From Deinococcus sp. AJ005 (lineage in GTDB: Bacteria; Deinococcota; Deinococci; Deinococcales; Deinococcaceae), in contig NZ_CP044990.1 of the NCBI RefSeq assembly GCF_009017495.1, positions 2,251,001-2,315,000 of the forward strand: 64,000 nt of DNA. The letters are read 5' to 3'. Position 1 is the stretch's first letter. Each line of letters opens with the position of its first letter. The notes below the pieces were generated by a model, which ran no database searches, had not been told where the DNA came from, and saw nothing but the letters and a program-made list of their open reading frames with translations. Shown here piece by piece: positions 20,757 to 32,733 of this stretch. A program made the translations under genes and the position numbers.

Positions 20757-21896
20757 ATGCCAGATCAGCCTGGGCCGATCATCCTGGAGGGCGTGTACTT
20801 TGATGGCCGCAGCAGCCGCGATCAGCCCGCGACATTGACCGTGGACGCGCAGACGGCGTCGCTGAGGATGGCCGCGAGCGCCGGTCTGGGCCTTCCTGGC
20901 ACGCTGCCTTTTGAGCAGAGCTGGCCCGCACGGACGCTGGGCGTGGAGGCCCCGATTCCTGGCGTTCGCCGCGCCATCACCTTCCCCGGCGCAGGCCGTT
21001 TTGAGACCCGCGACGACGCGGGCGTGAGTGCCTGGGAACGCGCCACCGGGCGCAACCGCGCCCTGAGCGGCGTGCGCGCCCTGGAATCACGCTGGTGGGC
21101 GGCGCTGGCCGCGCTGGGGGTTTCGCTGGCCGCGCTGGCGCTGTTCGTCGTCTACGGCATTCCAGCGGTGGCGCGGCAGGCCGCCCTCGCCACGCCCAGA
21201 AGCGTGCTGGCCACGTTTGACCGTGAAACCATCGGCGTGCTGGAAAACGGCGATTACTTTGGCCCATCTAAACTCAGTGCGGCGCGGCAACAGCAACTCA
21301 AGGCAGAGTTCCGCAAGGTGGCGGCCTGGGCGGGGGGCGGCTACCCGTACCGCCTGCTGCTGCGCGACGGTGAGGCAGGCGGCGCAAACGAACTGGGTGC
21401 AAACGCCTTTGCCCTGCCCGGCGGCACGGTGGTCATGACCGATCAACTGGTGGCGCTGGCAAAAAGTGACCGCGAATTGATGGGCGTGCTGGCCCACGAA
21501 ACCGGGCATGTGACCAACCGGCACGGACTGGCAGGCGTGTATCAGGCGCTGGGGCTGACGCTGGCGACCACCGTGATCACGGGCGATCTGATCAGCGCGG
21601 GCACGTTCGCGGCGGCGGTTCCGGCGGCCCTGCTCAGCGGCGGCTACTCGCGCGCGGCGGAAACCCAGGCGGACGAGGCGTCGGGCCGGTACATGCTCAG
21701 GACCTACGGCACCACGCGCCCCCTGCAAACCATGCTGGCCCGGTTGGAAAAGGACGACGCGAAGGATTCGGAGACTTCAACGAAGAAGTCCGGGCCGTCC
21801 ATCGTCGACCTGCTCAGCACCCATCCGGGGACGCCAGACCGCATCGCGCACCTGAAACGAATTGAGGCGGAGGGCAAACCTGTCCCGAAACGCTAG
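20757..21896 (+). CDS. M48-family metallopeptidase
   Basis: A 379-residue membrane-anchored zinc peptidase. An N-terminal beta-rich region (~1-105) precedes one membrane helix (WAALAALGVSLAALALFVVY), then the M48 catalytic domain with GANAFALPGGTVVMTDQL, the zinc motif LAHETGHVTNRHG and the third ligand region SRAAETQADEASGRYML; a final STHPGTPDRIAHLKRIEAEG is the usual M48B C-terminal signature. Such enzymes trim misfolded or exported proteins. The ATG at 20757 lies two bases after the DUF898 stop, so the pair is cotranscribed. The frame is open back to 19536 across the DUF898 gene, but that part is not homologous and is rejected as a start. Confidence 0.92.
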   Translation: MPDQPGPIILEGVYFDGRSSRDQPATLTVDAQTASLRMAASAGLGLPGTLPFEQSWPARTLGVEAPIPGVRRAITFPGAGRFETRDDAGVSAWERATGRNRALSGVRALESRWWAALAALGVSLAALALFVVYGIPAVARQAALATPRSVLATFDRETIGVLENGDYFGPSKLSAARQQQLKAEFRKVAAWAGGGYPYRLLLRDGEAGGANELGANAFALPGGTVVMTDQLVALAKSDRELMGVLAHETGHVTNRHGLAGVYQALGLTLATTVITGDLISAGTFAAAVPAALLSGGYSRAAETQADEASGRYMLRTYGTTRPLQTMLARLEKDDAKDSETSTKKSGPSIVDLLSTHPGTPDRIAHLKRIEAEGKPVPKR

Positions 21897-21899
21897 CCT
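21894..21899 (+). promoter_or_regulatory. -10 element for the FMN reductase gene
   Basis: TAGCCT six bases before ATG 21906; its TAG is also the stop codon of the M48 gene. Confidence 0.5.
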
Positions 21900-21905
21900 G
21901 CCCGT

Positions 21906-22484
21906 ATGAAGTTCGCTGTCATCTCCACCAGCCTGGACCCCGAGAGCCGCAGCGCGTGGCTGTGTACGCGGGCCGCGCGACAGCTCCGCGAGGCCGGACA
22001 CACGGTCACGCATCTGGACTTGCGAGAGACGCCGCTGCCGCCGTTCGACAACGCCACTTGCTACGCCCACCCCAATGCGGACCTGTACCACCGCACCATT
22101 CTGGAGGCCGACGGCGTGCTACTGGGCGTCCCGGTTTACAACTGGGGGCTGGGTTCGGGGGCACGGACACTGGTGGAACTGACCGGCAGCAGCGACGCGG
22201 AGCGCGGTCTGCACGGCGCATGGTTTGACAAGCCCGTCACCTTTCTGGTGTCGGGCGGCCTGGACCACGGCTATCTCAGCCACGGGGCCTTTGCACTTGG
22301 TTTGATGTACGACTTTCGCTGCGTGATCAACCCTCATTTCGTCTACGCCACCTCGGCCCACTGGGACGCGCCGGAGGTGGCGGGGGAATGGCTGGCGGAG
22401 CGGCTCGCGCGCACGGTAGACAGAACTGTTGATCTCTCCAAACGTCTGCATGGGCGCGACTATCAGAGCGTGTGGGAGATTTGA
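21906..22484 (+). CDS. NAD(P)H-dependent FMN reductase family protein
   Basis: A 192-residue flavodoxin-fold protein. [20 protein letters not shown] holds the phosphate-binding S-x-x-x-x-S-R-S loop; [20 protein letters not shown] is the conserved P-x-Y-N segment of the NADPH-dependent FMN reductase/chromate reductase family; [15 protein letters not shown] follows. It probably reduces FMN or quinones with NAD(P)H. The start ATG 21906 follows TAGCCT by six bases, so it can be transcribed separately although it begins only nine bases after the M48 gene. Its end overlaps the following RluA-like gene. Reduced FMN made here could in principle feed the SsuD-type monooxygenase at 44 kb, but there is no positional evidence for that. 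Confidence 0.85.
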   Translation: MKFAVISTSLDPESRSAWLCTRAARQLREAGHTVTHLDLRETPLPPFDNATCYAHPNADLYHRTILEADGVLLGVPVYNWGLGSGARTLVELTGSSDAERGLHGAWFDKPVTFLVSGGLDHGYLSHGAFALGLMYDFRCVINPHFVYATSAHWDAPEVAGEWLAERLARTVDRTVDLSKRLHGRDYQSVWEI

Positions 22485-23227
22485 CCGCCCCAGGCTCTGA
22501 AAAACCGCGCATCATCACCGAACATCCCGACTTCTACATTGTCCACAAACCCGCGCTGTGGCTGACGCACCGGGTCCATACGGGGGGAAGGGTAGCTGTG
22601 CCCGATGTCCTGAGCTGGATGCAGCGCGAGACCGGGGAGCCGGACCTTTCGCCGCCGCACCGCCTAGACCGCGAAACCAGTGGCCTGCTGGTGCTGTCGC
22701 GCGACACCGACGCCGCCCGCCGTTTTTTCACGCTGTTCAAGACGCATCTGGTGGGCAAGTCCTACCTGGCCATCGTGCACGGCACGCCCCACTGGGAGCG
22801 CCGCACGCTGGACGCCCCGCTGGGCGATCTGGGCCTGGGCGCGGCCAACCGGGTTTTGATGCGGCAGGCAGTGGTCCCCAACGGACGCCCTGCCATCACC
22901 GATTTCCGGGTGCTGGAACAGCGGGCCGGACACGCCTTGATCGAGGCACACCCGCGTTCAGGCCGCCTGCATCAGATTCGGGCGCACCTGTTCCATCTGG
23001 GCCTGCCGATGGTGGGGGACAAGATTTACGGCCCGGAGCGGGATGCCTTCGTGGAATTCATCGAAACCGGGCAGACTCCCGAACTTACGGCCCGCCTGGG
23101 GCTGGAGCGTCAGGCGCTGCACGCCGCCCGCATCGCCTTTCCGTGGGCCGGGGCACAGATGATGGCCGAGGTGGAGATGCCAGAGGATATGCAGGGGTTC
23201 TGGAACACTCTCGGCGCACAAGTGTAA
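22472..23227 (+). CDS. RluA-family RNA pseudouridine synthase
   Basis: A ~251-residue pseudouridine synthase that isomerises specific uridines in rRNA or t[23 protein letters not shown] contains the catalytic Asp; [11 protein letters not shown] and [20 protein letters not shown] are the further RluA motifs (basic RxHQIR). There is no N-terminal S4 domain. The target is not inferable: RluA, RluC/D and TruC-like enzymes look alike at this level. The start is uncertain: GTG 22472 overlaps the previous gene by 13 bp, while TTG 22481 would give a 4-bp TTGA overlap; neither has a good ribosome-binding site. Transcription is presumably shared with the FMN reductase gene. Confidence 0.88.
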   Translation: MGDLTAPGSEKPRIITEHPDFYIVHKPALWLTHRVHTGGRVAVPDVLSWMQRETGEPDLSPPHRLDRETSGLLVLSRDTDAARRFFTLFKTHLVGKSYLAIVHGTPHWERRTLDAPLGDLGLGAANRVLMRQAVVPNGRPAITDFRVLEQRAGHALIEAHPRSGRLHQIRAHLFHLGLPMVGDKIYGPERDAFVEFIETGQTPELTARLGLERQALHAARIAFPWAGAQMMAEVEMPEDMQGFWNTLGAQV

Positions 23228-23238
23228 TGTTCATACCC

Positions 23239-23266
23239 TTGCCTTTTCCTCTAATCCGAGTAATCT
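23239..23266 (+). promoter_or_regulatory. Promoter of the feo operon (TTGCCT-16-TAATCT)
   Basis: A -35-like TTGCCT and a -10 TAATCT are separated by 16 bp, giving an mRNA leader of about 25-30 bases with GGAG ahead of feoA. The perfect palindrome CTGATCAG (23264-23271) overlaps the -10 end and may be part of an operator. Confidence 0.5.
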
Positions 23267-23300
23267 GATCAGGTATGGGATTTCCCACCTTGGAGCAGGC

Positions 23301-23527
23301 ATGAACGAACGGACGCTGGACCAGTTGACCCCCGGCGAGAGTGCCCATGTGGTGGGGCTGGACCCGGCCCATCCGCTGCGCCGCCGCCTGCTGGAACTGG
23401 GCTTCGTGCGCGGCGCTCCGGTGACAGTGGTGCGCCGTGCCCCAATGGGCGATCCGTTTGAAGTGCGCGTCAACGGCACCGATCTGGCGCTGCGCGCCGC
23501 CGATCTGCACGGCATCCGGGTGCGGCA

Positions 23528-23531
<4 letters not shown>
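23301..23531 (+). CDS. feoA: Ferrous iron transport protein A
   Basis: A 76-residue SH3-like protein, [20 protein letters not shown], with [20 protein letters not shown] and [20 protein letters not shown], the full FeoA domain. It binds or regulates the cytoplasmic domain of FeoB during Fe2+ uptake. GGAG five bases ahead of ATG 23301 serves as ribosome-binding site. The last four bases ATGA are shared with the feoB start, so the two are translationally coupled. First gene of the feoA-feoB-feoC-like operon, behind a -35/-10 promoter rather than a leaderless one. Confidence 0.95.
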
Positions 23532-25752
<2,221 letters not shown>

Positions 25753-25753
<1 letters not shown>

Positions 25754-26037
25754 TGGCCCCGCTCGCTGTGATCCTGCGCGCGGTGGCCGGGGAACCGCGC
25801 ACGCCCTCCGAGCTGGCGCGTGACCTGGGCAGTTCGGAGGCGGCCCTGAGCGGCATGCTGCGAACCCTGCAAACCGGGGGCTATGTGCAGGAAGCCATGC
25901 CCGCCGCCGACGGCTGCGCCTGCGGCCCCTGCGCCCTGAAAAGCATGTGCCGGAATGCGGACGGCGAAACTGCGCCGATGTCACTGCTCAAGCTGACGGC
26001 GCGGGGAGAGGCTTATCTGGGGCGGATGGGCGGATAG
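25753..26037 (+). CDS. FeoC-like winged-helix protein with Cys cluster
   Basis: A 94-residue protein, [20 protein letters not shown]. Residues ~1-48 form a small winged helix ([20 protein letters not shown], then GGYVQEA). Residues ~55-66 hold C-x-C-x2-C-x5-C ([12 protein letters not shown]), the kind of Cys cluster by which FeoC proteins bind Fe-S. ATG 25753 shares its A with the feoB stop (TAATG), so it is the third gene of the operon. FeoC is thought to protect or tune FeoB or to regulate the operon. The gene is 5 bp from the convergent class IV lyase gene. The call rests on position, size and the HTH-plus-Cys layout. Confidence 0.85.
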
Positions 26038-26042
26038 CAGGT

Positions 26043-26744
26043 TTACCCTTCCGGCCAGATCAGCGCCCAATCGTCCGTTTCCGGCCACTCCACGGGCAGA
26101 AAGACCTTCCAATCCTCGCCCACAATTTCCCGCACGGACACGACGCCAACGCCGCTGCCGCAAATCCACGTGCGGGTCACGCTGGGCAGTTCCGAGCAGT
26201 GGACTCTGCGCTCTACCCATTCCCGGTCATCCAGAAACGCGGCCCGCGTGATACTCGGCAATCCACCTTCTGGCACTATCAATTGCCCACCGATTTCCAG
26301 CAGAGGCGCGGTGCGGGAGCCGTCGGCCAGCGTGCCATCCGGGCCGACGAGCCAGCCTTCAAAAGCGTCCCCAGCCCTCTGCATGGCGAGGCGATACGGC
26401 AGGTAATTTCCAGTCTTGTGCACGGCCAGTTGCGGGTGAATCTGGATATCCGTCAGGCGTACGCGCACGCCGCCTGACGGACGCGGGCCGGGGGTCAGGC
26501 GGCGGTGGGTCCAGAACGTGCCCTCCGCACCCACCGTAACGCGCAGCAGGCCCCAGGGCCACGGCTCCAGCGTTGGCAGATCGGCGTCCAAGGCGGGCAG
26601 GCCCAGAAACGCACAGGTTTGGCGCAATCGGTTCAGGTGTGCGGGCCATATCAGCGGTTTACCCTGGCGCGTGCGAACGGTGGTAAACGCGGTCATCCCA
26701 TGCAGCCACGCGGGATGATTCAGTTCGGGGGGCAGGGGCTTCAA
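26043..26744 (-). CDS. pabC: Aminotransferase class IV, probable 4-amino-4-deoxychorismate lyase
   Basis: A ~233-residue PLP enzyme of fold type IV. WLHGMTAFTTVRTRQGKPLI corresponds to the conserved hG-x-x-FxTxR start, VHKTGNYLPYRLAMQRA supplies the PLP lysine, and TLADGSRTAPLLEIGG and GVVSVREI are further family motifs. As partner of the upstream fused synthase it should convert aminodeoxychorismate to p-aminobenzoate for folate. TTG 26744, which overlaps the synthase stop (TTGA), keeps the N-terminal strand LKPLPPELNHP; ATG 26696 would start within the conserved WLHG motif and is less likely. GGGAGG lies immediately before the TTG. It could also act as a D-amino-acid or branched-chain transaminase, but the context favours PabC. 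Confidence 0.8.
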   Translation of the reverse strand: MKPLPPELNHPAWLHGMTAFTTVRTRQGKPLIWPAHLNRLRQTCAFLGLPALDADLPTLEPWPWGLLRVTVGAEGTFWTHRRLTPGPRPSGGVRVRLTDIQIHPQLAVHKTGNYLPYRLAMQRAGDAFEGWLVGPDGTLADGSRTAPLLEIGGQLIVPEGGLPSITRAAFLDDREWVERRVHCSELPSVTRTWICGSGVGVVSVREIVGEDWKVFLPVEWPETDDWALIWPEG

Positions 26745-28654
26745 ACCTCCCGCCCCCGCTCCGCTGCCTGCGCGTTCCACTCTCGGCTCAGCCGCAGCCA
26801 GTTGCCCAGCAGCACCCGGCCTGACGGACTCAGCACGCTCTCGGGATGGAATTGCACGCCCCAGGCGGGTTTATTGGGAACAGCCAGCGCCATGATCTCG
26901 CCGCCCGCGCCCGTAGCTGTGATGTATTCAGGCGGCAGACCCCGCACCACCAGCGAGTGATAGCGCCCGAATTCTGCGGCGGGCAGTATGCCTTCAAAGA
27001 GTCCCTCGCCGCCGTGCTGCACCGCTTCCGGGCAGCCATGTACGGGCGCGGCCCGCTCCACCGTGCCGCCCAGCACCTGCCCCAGCGCCTGATGGCCCAG
27101 GCACACACCCAGCAGCGGCAGGCCGAGGCGCAGACACTCGCGGGTCAGCCCCAAGGTGGGATCACTGCTGTCTGGCGTTCCCGGCCCCGGCCCGGTCAGC
27201 ACGGCGTCGGGGTTGTCTTTCAGGATTTCTGAAACCTTCGCATCTCGGGAAAAGACCATGACTACCGCGCCCAGCGCCCGCAGATCATGAACCAGATTCC
27301 AGGTAAACGAATCGCGGTTGTCCAGCAGATGCACCCGCAAACCCTGACCCGGTGTGCTGGACGCAGTTGGAGGCGTCCACACACAGCCCGGCGTGGGCGG
27401 TGCGGGCGGCTGGGCTGGGCGGCCCGGCACACCGGCCAGCGCACTTAAAAGGGCCTGGGCCTTATGCACGGTCTCCTCCGATTCATGCTGAGGGTCCGAG
27501 TCAATGACCGTGCCGCCGCCTGCGCGAACCTCCACCTCCCAGCCGTCTTCCAGGCGCGTGAAGGCTGCCGTGCGGATCAGAATATTCAGGTCTATCCGTG
27601 CGCCGCCGATGATGCCCATGCTGCCGGTGTACCAGCCGCGCGGTCCCGGCTCGTGATCCCGGATGGCGGTCATCACCCGCTGTTTGGGTGCGCCCGTGAT
27701 GGTCCCGCCTGGAAAGGTGGCGGCCAGCAGATCGCGCAACGTCAGGTCATCTGCCGCACCGCCCCGAACCTCCGAAACCAGATGCATGACATGGCTGTAG
27801 CGCTCCACCAGCATCAGCTCTGGCACATACACACTGCCCGCTGCCGCCACCCGGCCCAGGTCATGGCGCACCAGATCCACCAGCATCAGGTGTTCGGCCA
27901 CCTCCTTGGGGCTAGCGCGCAGTTCGGCCTCCAGCGCGGCGTCCTCCGCAGGGGTCTGGCCGCGCCGCCGCGTTCCCGCAATCGGGCGGGCCGAAACTTC
28001 GCCCCCAGCCCAGTCCACCAGCCGCTCGGGGCTACACGACACCACCACCTCTGAACCCATGTCCAGGAAGGCCATGAACGGGCTGGGATTCAGCTCCCGC
28101 AGCCGCAGGTACGCCGCCAGCGGATCGCCCGTCGCCTGCGCCCGCACCCCCCGCGAGAGATTGACCTGATAGACCTCGCCGGCCCGGATCAGTTCCTGAA
28201 TGGCGCGCACGCCTGCCGGATAGTCCACGTCATCGGCGCCGAATTCACTGACGTTCAGCGTCGGCAGAGGAGCCGGGTGGGCGGCCAGCAACGCTTCCCA
28301 GTCCACATGTGGCTCCCCCACGATTTCCAGCGTTCCGGCATGGCGGTCCCAGACCAGCCCTGAGGGGTAAAAACCCCACCACCCGGCCTCACCATGCGCC
28401 GGATGCGTGTCCAAACCGGATTCCTGCGCCGCCTCATATTTCAGGCCGCCCAGCCACGCGGGAAAAATAGTGTTGCCACTGGGACGCTCCGGCAGGCTGG
28501 ACTGCACCCGCGTCGGCCACGCGCTGAGAAACGAATATCGGCCATAGAGCACGGCAGGTCCCAGCGATTCCAGCAGGGCTACGCCCGGCGCGTCCGCTGC
28601 CCGCAGGCGCAGCAGCACGTCGGCGGGCGAGAGGAGGGGCAGGGCCGGGGTCAC
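26741..28654 (-). CDS. Fused chorismate-binding synthase and glutamine amidotransferase (aminodeoxychorismate or anthranilate synthase)
   Basis: A 637-residue fusion. Residues ~1-430 are component I: VALLESLGPAVLYGRYSFLS, PIAGTRRRG (224-232), EHLMLVDLVRHDLGRV, YSHVMHLVSEV, FPGGTITGAPKQRV and RAGGGTVIDSDP. A Pro-rich linker leads to a class I amidotransferase (~445-637) with GVCLGHQALG (catalytic Cys) and the terminal FHPESV His/Glu pair. Ammonia from glutamine is added to chorismate. The neighbour pabC suggests aminodeoxychorismate synthesis, but the LLES motif and PIAGT (Ala226, not the Lys of E. coli PabB) resemble TrpE, so anthranilate synthase activity cannot be excluded. GTG 28654 follows a TACAAT -10 by six bases: a leaderless GTG start. 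Divergent from the Rrf2 gene. Confidence 0.9.
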   Translation of the reverse strand: MTPALPLLSPADVLLRLRAADAPGVALLESLGPAVLYGRYSFLSAWPTRVQSSLPERPSGNTIFPAWLGGLKYEAAQESGLDTHPAHGEAGWWGFYPSGLVWDRHAGTLEIVGEPHVDWEALLAAHPAPLPTLNVSEFGADDVDYPAGVRAIQELIRAGEVYQVNLSRGVRAQATGDPLAAYLRLRELNPSPFMAFLDMGSEVVVSCSPERLVDWAGGEVSARPIAGTRRRGQTPAEDAALEAELRASPKEVAEHLMLVDLVRHDLGRVAAAGSVYVPELMLVERYSHVMHLVSEVRGGAADDLTLRDLLAATFPGGTITGAPKQRVMTAIRDHEPGPRGWYTGSMGIIGGARIDLNILIRTAAFTRLEDGWEVEVRAGGGTVIDSDPQHESEETVHKAQALLSALAGVPGRPAQPPAPPTPGCVWTPPTASSTPGQGLRVHLLDNRDSFTWNLVHDLRALGAVVMVFSRDAKVSEILKDNPDAVLTGPGPGTPDSSDPTLGLTRECLRLGLPLLGVCLGHQALGQVLGGTVERAAPVHGCPEAVQHGGEGLFEGILPAAEFGRYHSLVVRGLPPEYITATGAGGEIMALAVPNKPAWGVQFHPESVLSPSGRVLLGNWLRLSREWNAQAAERGREV

Positions 28655-28660
28655 GCCAGA

Positions 28661-28666
28661 ATTGTA
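28661..28666 (-). promoter_or_regulatory. -10 element for the fused synthase gene
   Basis: TACAAT on the minus strand, six bases before GTG 28654. Confidence 0.6.
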
Positions 28667-28729
28667 CGCACCGCAGCCCCACACGCGCACCCAACCTTAA
28701 TCCCTTACAGTTAACCCGGAATTAGCTGA

Positions 28730-28735
28730 TAGACT
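28730..28735 (+). promoter_or_regulatory. -10 element for the Rrf2 gene
   Basis: TAGACT six bases before ATG 28742; leaderless pattern. Confidence 0.55.
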
Positions 28736-28741
28736 GCCTTT

Positions 28742-29206
28742 ATGTGGGTGTCTACCAAAGCTCAGTACGGCCTGCGCGCCATGATCGAGATCGGACGGCA
28801 GGGGGGCGCTGCCGTGCCTCTCAAGGACGTATCCGAGCGCCAGGGCCTGAGCCAGCATTATTTGGAGCAGATCGCCAGCAACCTGCGCCGCGCCGGGTTC
28901 ATCCGCAGCATTCGGGGGGCGCACGGCGGCTACCGGCTGGCGCGTCCGGCAGCAGAGATCAACGCCTACGACGTGGTCACCGCCCTGGAGGGCAGTATCG
29001 CCCCGGTGCAGTGCGTGGAGGATGACCACACCTGCGAGAGCCAGAACGTCTGCGGCACGCAGGACCTGTGGTTTCGGGTGGACGCCGCACTGCGTGACGT
29101 GCTGGGCGGCACCACGCTGGCGGACCTGATCGAACAGAGTGACCGCCAGCAGCACTCGCGTCTGGTGCAGATCGAGGGCAGTTACACAGGCTCAGCCGGG
29201 TCTTGA
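28742..29206 (+). CDS. Rrf2-family regulator, IscR/CymR-like with three Cys
   Basis: A 154-residue Rrf2 winged-helix regulator: STKAQYGLRAMIEIGRQGGA, LKDVSERQGLSQHYLEQIAS, GFIRSIRGAHGGYRLARPAA is the helix-turn-helix plus wing. Residues ~97-110 hold C-x6-C-x5-C (CVEDDHTCESQNVC), close to the [2Fe-2S] cluster ligands of IscR, so it probably senses iron-sulfur or redox status. There are no isc/suf genes next to it; feo lies 3 kb away. ATG 28742 has a TAGACT -10 six bases upstream; autoregulation is common in the family but no operator was recognised. It is followed by an intrinsic terminator, so it is monocistronic. Confidence 0.88.
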   Translation: MWVSTKAQYGLRAMIEIGRQGGAAVPLKDVSERQGLSQHYLEQIASNLRRAGFIRSIRGAHGGYRLARPAAEINAYDVVTALEGSIAPVQCVEDDHTCESQNVCGTQDLWFRVDAALRDVLGGTTLADLIEQSDRQQHSRLVQIEGSYTGSAGS

Positions 29207-29240
29207 GAATCAGAGAGTAAAGCCAGAGAGCAAGACAGTG

Positions 29241-29272
29241 AGGCGGGCCGGAAAGTCGGTTCCGCCTTTTTT
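29241..29272 (+). terminator. Intrinsic terminator after the Rrf2 gene
   Basis: AGGCGG-CCG pairs with CGG-CCGCCT and is followed by six T. Confidence 0.85.
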
Positions 29273-29326
29273 AATCTCAGTGCTGATGATGCGAGCCAGA
29301 CCACCGCCTCGCCGCCGCCGTATGCG

Positions 29327-29332
29327 TATTCT
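29327..29332 (+). promoter_or_regulatory. -10 element for pyrD
   Basis: TATTCT eight bases before ATG 29341. Confidence 0.5.
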
Positions 29333-29340
29333 GTCGGGCG

Positions 29341-30426
29341 ATGTATCGCCGCCTTGCCCGCCCGCTGCTGTTCCGTCTGGACGCCGAAGACGCCCACCAC
29401 CTGACCCTGAGCTTGCTGGAAGTGGCCTCGAAGGTTCCGGTCTGGCCTGGGCTGGCCCGCGCCGTCACGTCACCTGACGCGGCGCTGGGGCAAATCGTCT
29501 TCAGGCACTCCTTCGCCTCCCCCATCGGGCTGGCGGCTGGGCTGGACAAGAACGCGGTGGCCGTGCCTGCCTTCGCAGCGCTGGGCTTCGGCTTTCTGGA
29601 AGTCGGCACGGTCACGCCCCGGCCCCAGCCAGGAAACGAGCGGCCCCGCCTCTTCCGGCTGCTGGAAGACGAGGCGCTGATCAACCGCATGGGCTTCAAC
29701 AATGCCGGGGCAGACGCGCTGCACGCCCGCCTGAGCGCGCTGCCCCCGCAGTCCGCACCCATCTGGGTCAATATCGGCAAAAACAAGGACACCCCCAACG
29801 AGGAATCTGCTGGGGACTACCTGAAGTGCGTGCATGCCTTGCAGGACGTGGCCGACGCCTTCGTGATCAATGTCAGCAGCCCCAATACCCCCGGCCTGCG
29901 TGCCCTGCAAGCGGCAGATGGTCTGGGCGAACTGGTCCGCGCCGTGCTGGACGCTACCGAGGCGGGCCGGGTCCGCACCCTGCGCCGCCCCCCCGTGCTG
30001 GTCAAGCTGGCCCCGGACCTGCATCCCGCCGACTTCGAGGCCAGTGTGGGAGCCGTGCAGGACGCAGGCGCACATGGCCTGATCGTCAGCAACACGACAC
30101 TGAGCCGGGATGGTCTGTTCAGCGAGAAGGCGGGTGAAACGGGTGGCTTGAGCGGACGCCCTTTGACGCAGAAGTCCACCGCTTTGGTCCGCGATGCGTA
30201 CCGCCTGACCAACGGCAAGCTGCCCATCGTGGGCGTGGGCGGCATTTTCAGTGCTGCCGACGCCCACGCCAAACTGCGCGCCGGGGCCAGTCTGCTGGAA
30301 GTCTACAGCGCCCTGGTCTACGAGGGGCCAGGGCTGGTACGTCGTCTGAACCGGGGGCTGGCCGATCTGCTGGCCCGCGACGGCGTGGCAAACGTGGCCG
30401 AGATCATCGGCGTGGACGCCCGCTGA
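29341..30426 (+). CDS. pyrD: Dihydroorotate dehydrogenase, class 2
   Basis: A 361-residue membrane-associated FMN enzyme oxidising dihydroorotate to orotate with quinone, the fourth step of pyrimidine synthesis. The N-terminal MYRRLARPLLFRLDAEDAHH is the amphipathic quinone-tunnel extension that marks class 2. SPIGLAAGLDKNAVAVPAFA is the PROSITE-type N-motif, NVSSPNTPGLRALQ carries the catalytic Ser, and GVGGIFSAADAHAKLRAGAS plus YSALVYEGPGLV are the FMN phosphate-binding C-motif. The length is normal. ATG 29341 follows TATTCT by eight bases. It is followed by a phosphoesterase gene two bases after its stop, in the same operon. Confidence 0.96.
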   Translation: MYRRLARPLLFRLDAEDAHHLTLSLLEVASKVPVWPGLARAVTSPDAALGQIVFRHSFASPIGLAAGLDKNAVAVPAFAALGFGFLEVGTVTPRPQPGNERPRLFRLLEDEALINRMGFNNAGADALHARLSALPPQSAPIWVNIGKNKDTPNEESAGDYLKCVHALQDVADAFVINVSSPNTPGLRALQAADGLGELVRAVLDATEAGRVRTLRRPPVLVKLAPDLHPADFEASVGAVQDAGAHGLIVSNTTLSRDGLFSEKAGETGGLSGRPLTQKSTALVRDAYRLTNGKLPIVGVGGIFSAADAHAKLRAGASLLEVYSALVYEGPGLVRRLNRGLADLLARDGVANVAEIIGVDAR

Positions 30427-30428
30427 CC

Positions 30429-31178
30429 GTGCGGGTTGCCGTCCTAAGCGACATTCATGGCAACGCCTTCGCGCTGGAGGCGGTGCTGGCGGACATCCGC
30501 GCCGCGTCGCCCGACTTGATCTTCAACCTGGGAGACCAGATCGAGGGCAGTGCTGATCCGGCCCGCGCCGCCGCCTTGCAGGCCGAACTGGGAGCCATAG
30601 AGGTACGCGGCAACAACGAGGAAAAACTGTGGCCGGGGGGACGCCGCGCAAAGATTTCAAAGGAGATCGGCGCGTGGCTGGCGACGCAGATGGACGCCGC
30701 CGCTCTCGCCCGCCTCGCCGCCCTGCCGCTGACGGCGCACGCGCTGGATGGGCGGCTCTTCGCCTGCCACGGCACGCCCACGAGCGCCTGGGACATGCTG
30801 CTGTGGCACTGGGAAGACGAGCCGGAGCGTGGGCCAGGAGCCGGGTATTACCGCGCCCGTGATCCCCGCGAACTGCGCGCCATCGTCGAACCGCTGAACG
30901 CCGAAGTCGTGCTGTGCGGCCATACCCACCGCCCCGGCACAACCCGCGTGGGCGACACATTGGTGGTGAACACTGGCTCGGTCAGCGATCAGGTGGACGG
31001 CGATCCGCGTGCCCGCTGGACGCTGCTGGAAGAACGTGGCGGACACTGGGCAGCGGATTTCCGTACCGTGGATTTCGACATCGAGGCTGCCGTACGCTGG
31101 TCCCAAACGCATTCCCCCTTCGGAGAGTTCGAGGCCATGCTGCTGCGAAGCGGCGAAATGGTGGGGCGCGGCGGCTAG
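30429..31178 (+). CDS. Metallophosphoesterase, YfcE/ApaH-like
   Basis: A 249-residue calcineurin-like phosphoesterase. VRVAVLSDIHGNAFALEAVL has the D-x-H metal motif, NLGDQIEGS the second (GD), VRGNNEEK the GN-N/H-E motif, FACHGTPTSAW the third and VVLCGHTHRPGTTRVG the GHTH motif; all dinuclear metal ligands are there, although GNHD is GNNE. Such enzymes hydrolyse phosphodiesters, nucleotides or phosphoproteins; the substrate is unknown. GTG 30429 is two bases after the pyrD stop and lacks its own ribosome-binding site, so it is probably translated from the pyrD mRNA. The gap up to 31385 has no clear terminator. Confidence 0.85.
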   Translation: MRVAVLSDIHGNAFALEAVLADIRAASPDLIFNLGDQIEGSADPARAAALQAELGAIEVRGNNEEKLWPGGRRAKISKEIGAWLATQMDAAALARLAALPLTAHALDGRLFACHGTPTSAWDMLLWHWEDEPERGPGAGYYRARDPRELRAIVEPLNAEVVLCGHTHRPGTTRVGDTLVVNTGSVSDQVDGDPRARWTLLEERGGHWAADFRTVDFDIEAAVRWSQTHSPFGEFEAMLLRSGEMVGRGG

Positions 31179-31385
31179 GGCCAAGGCAGTATCTCTTTTG
31201 ACCCTGGCTCATCCGCCCCCCAACCTTCAGGCGGTCACACTCCAGAGGCCCAATAATGGTCGGTGGGACCGAAAATCAGTCCGGGCGTCTTGAACTTCAT
31301 CGTTGAGCATATGGCAGGAAAAAGGCCGTCCAAGCCGCCTTGAAGCAGGCAACCTGAGCGACCTTGAAGTGGCCTCAGCTCGCGC

Positions 31386-32621
<1,236 letters not shown>

Positions 32622-32628
32622 AGCCGGG

Positions 32629-32634
32629 AGGATA
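32629..32634 (-). promoter_or_regulatory. -10 element for the M29 aminopeptidase gene
   Basis: TATCCT on the minus strand, seven bases before ATG 32621. Confidence 0.5.
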
Positions 32635-32672
32635 ACGCGCCGCCCGCCAGGGGCCGGGAGGTTAAGAAAGGA

Positions 32673-32698
32673 ATAAAAAAGCTCCCACATGGGGAGCC
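32673..32698 (-). terminator. Intrinsic terminator after rpmF
   Basis: GGCTCCCC-AT-GTGGGAGC then TTTTTTATT on the minus strand. Confidence 0.88.
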
Positions 32699-32733
32699 TC
32701 TTCTCGAACTGGTCTTGCTTGGATTGAACTCGC

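Noticed and set aside
23264..23271. CTGATCAG palindrome in the feo promoter as DtxR/Fur site
   Set aside because: Only the core is symmetric; the flanks do not match the 19-bp iron-box patterns, so it is mentioned only as a possible part of an operator.
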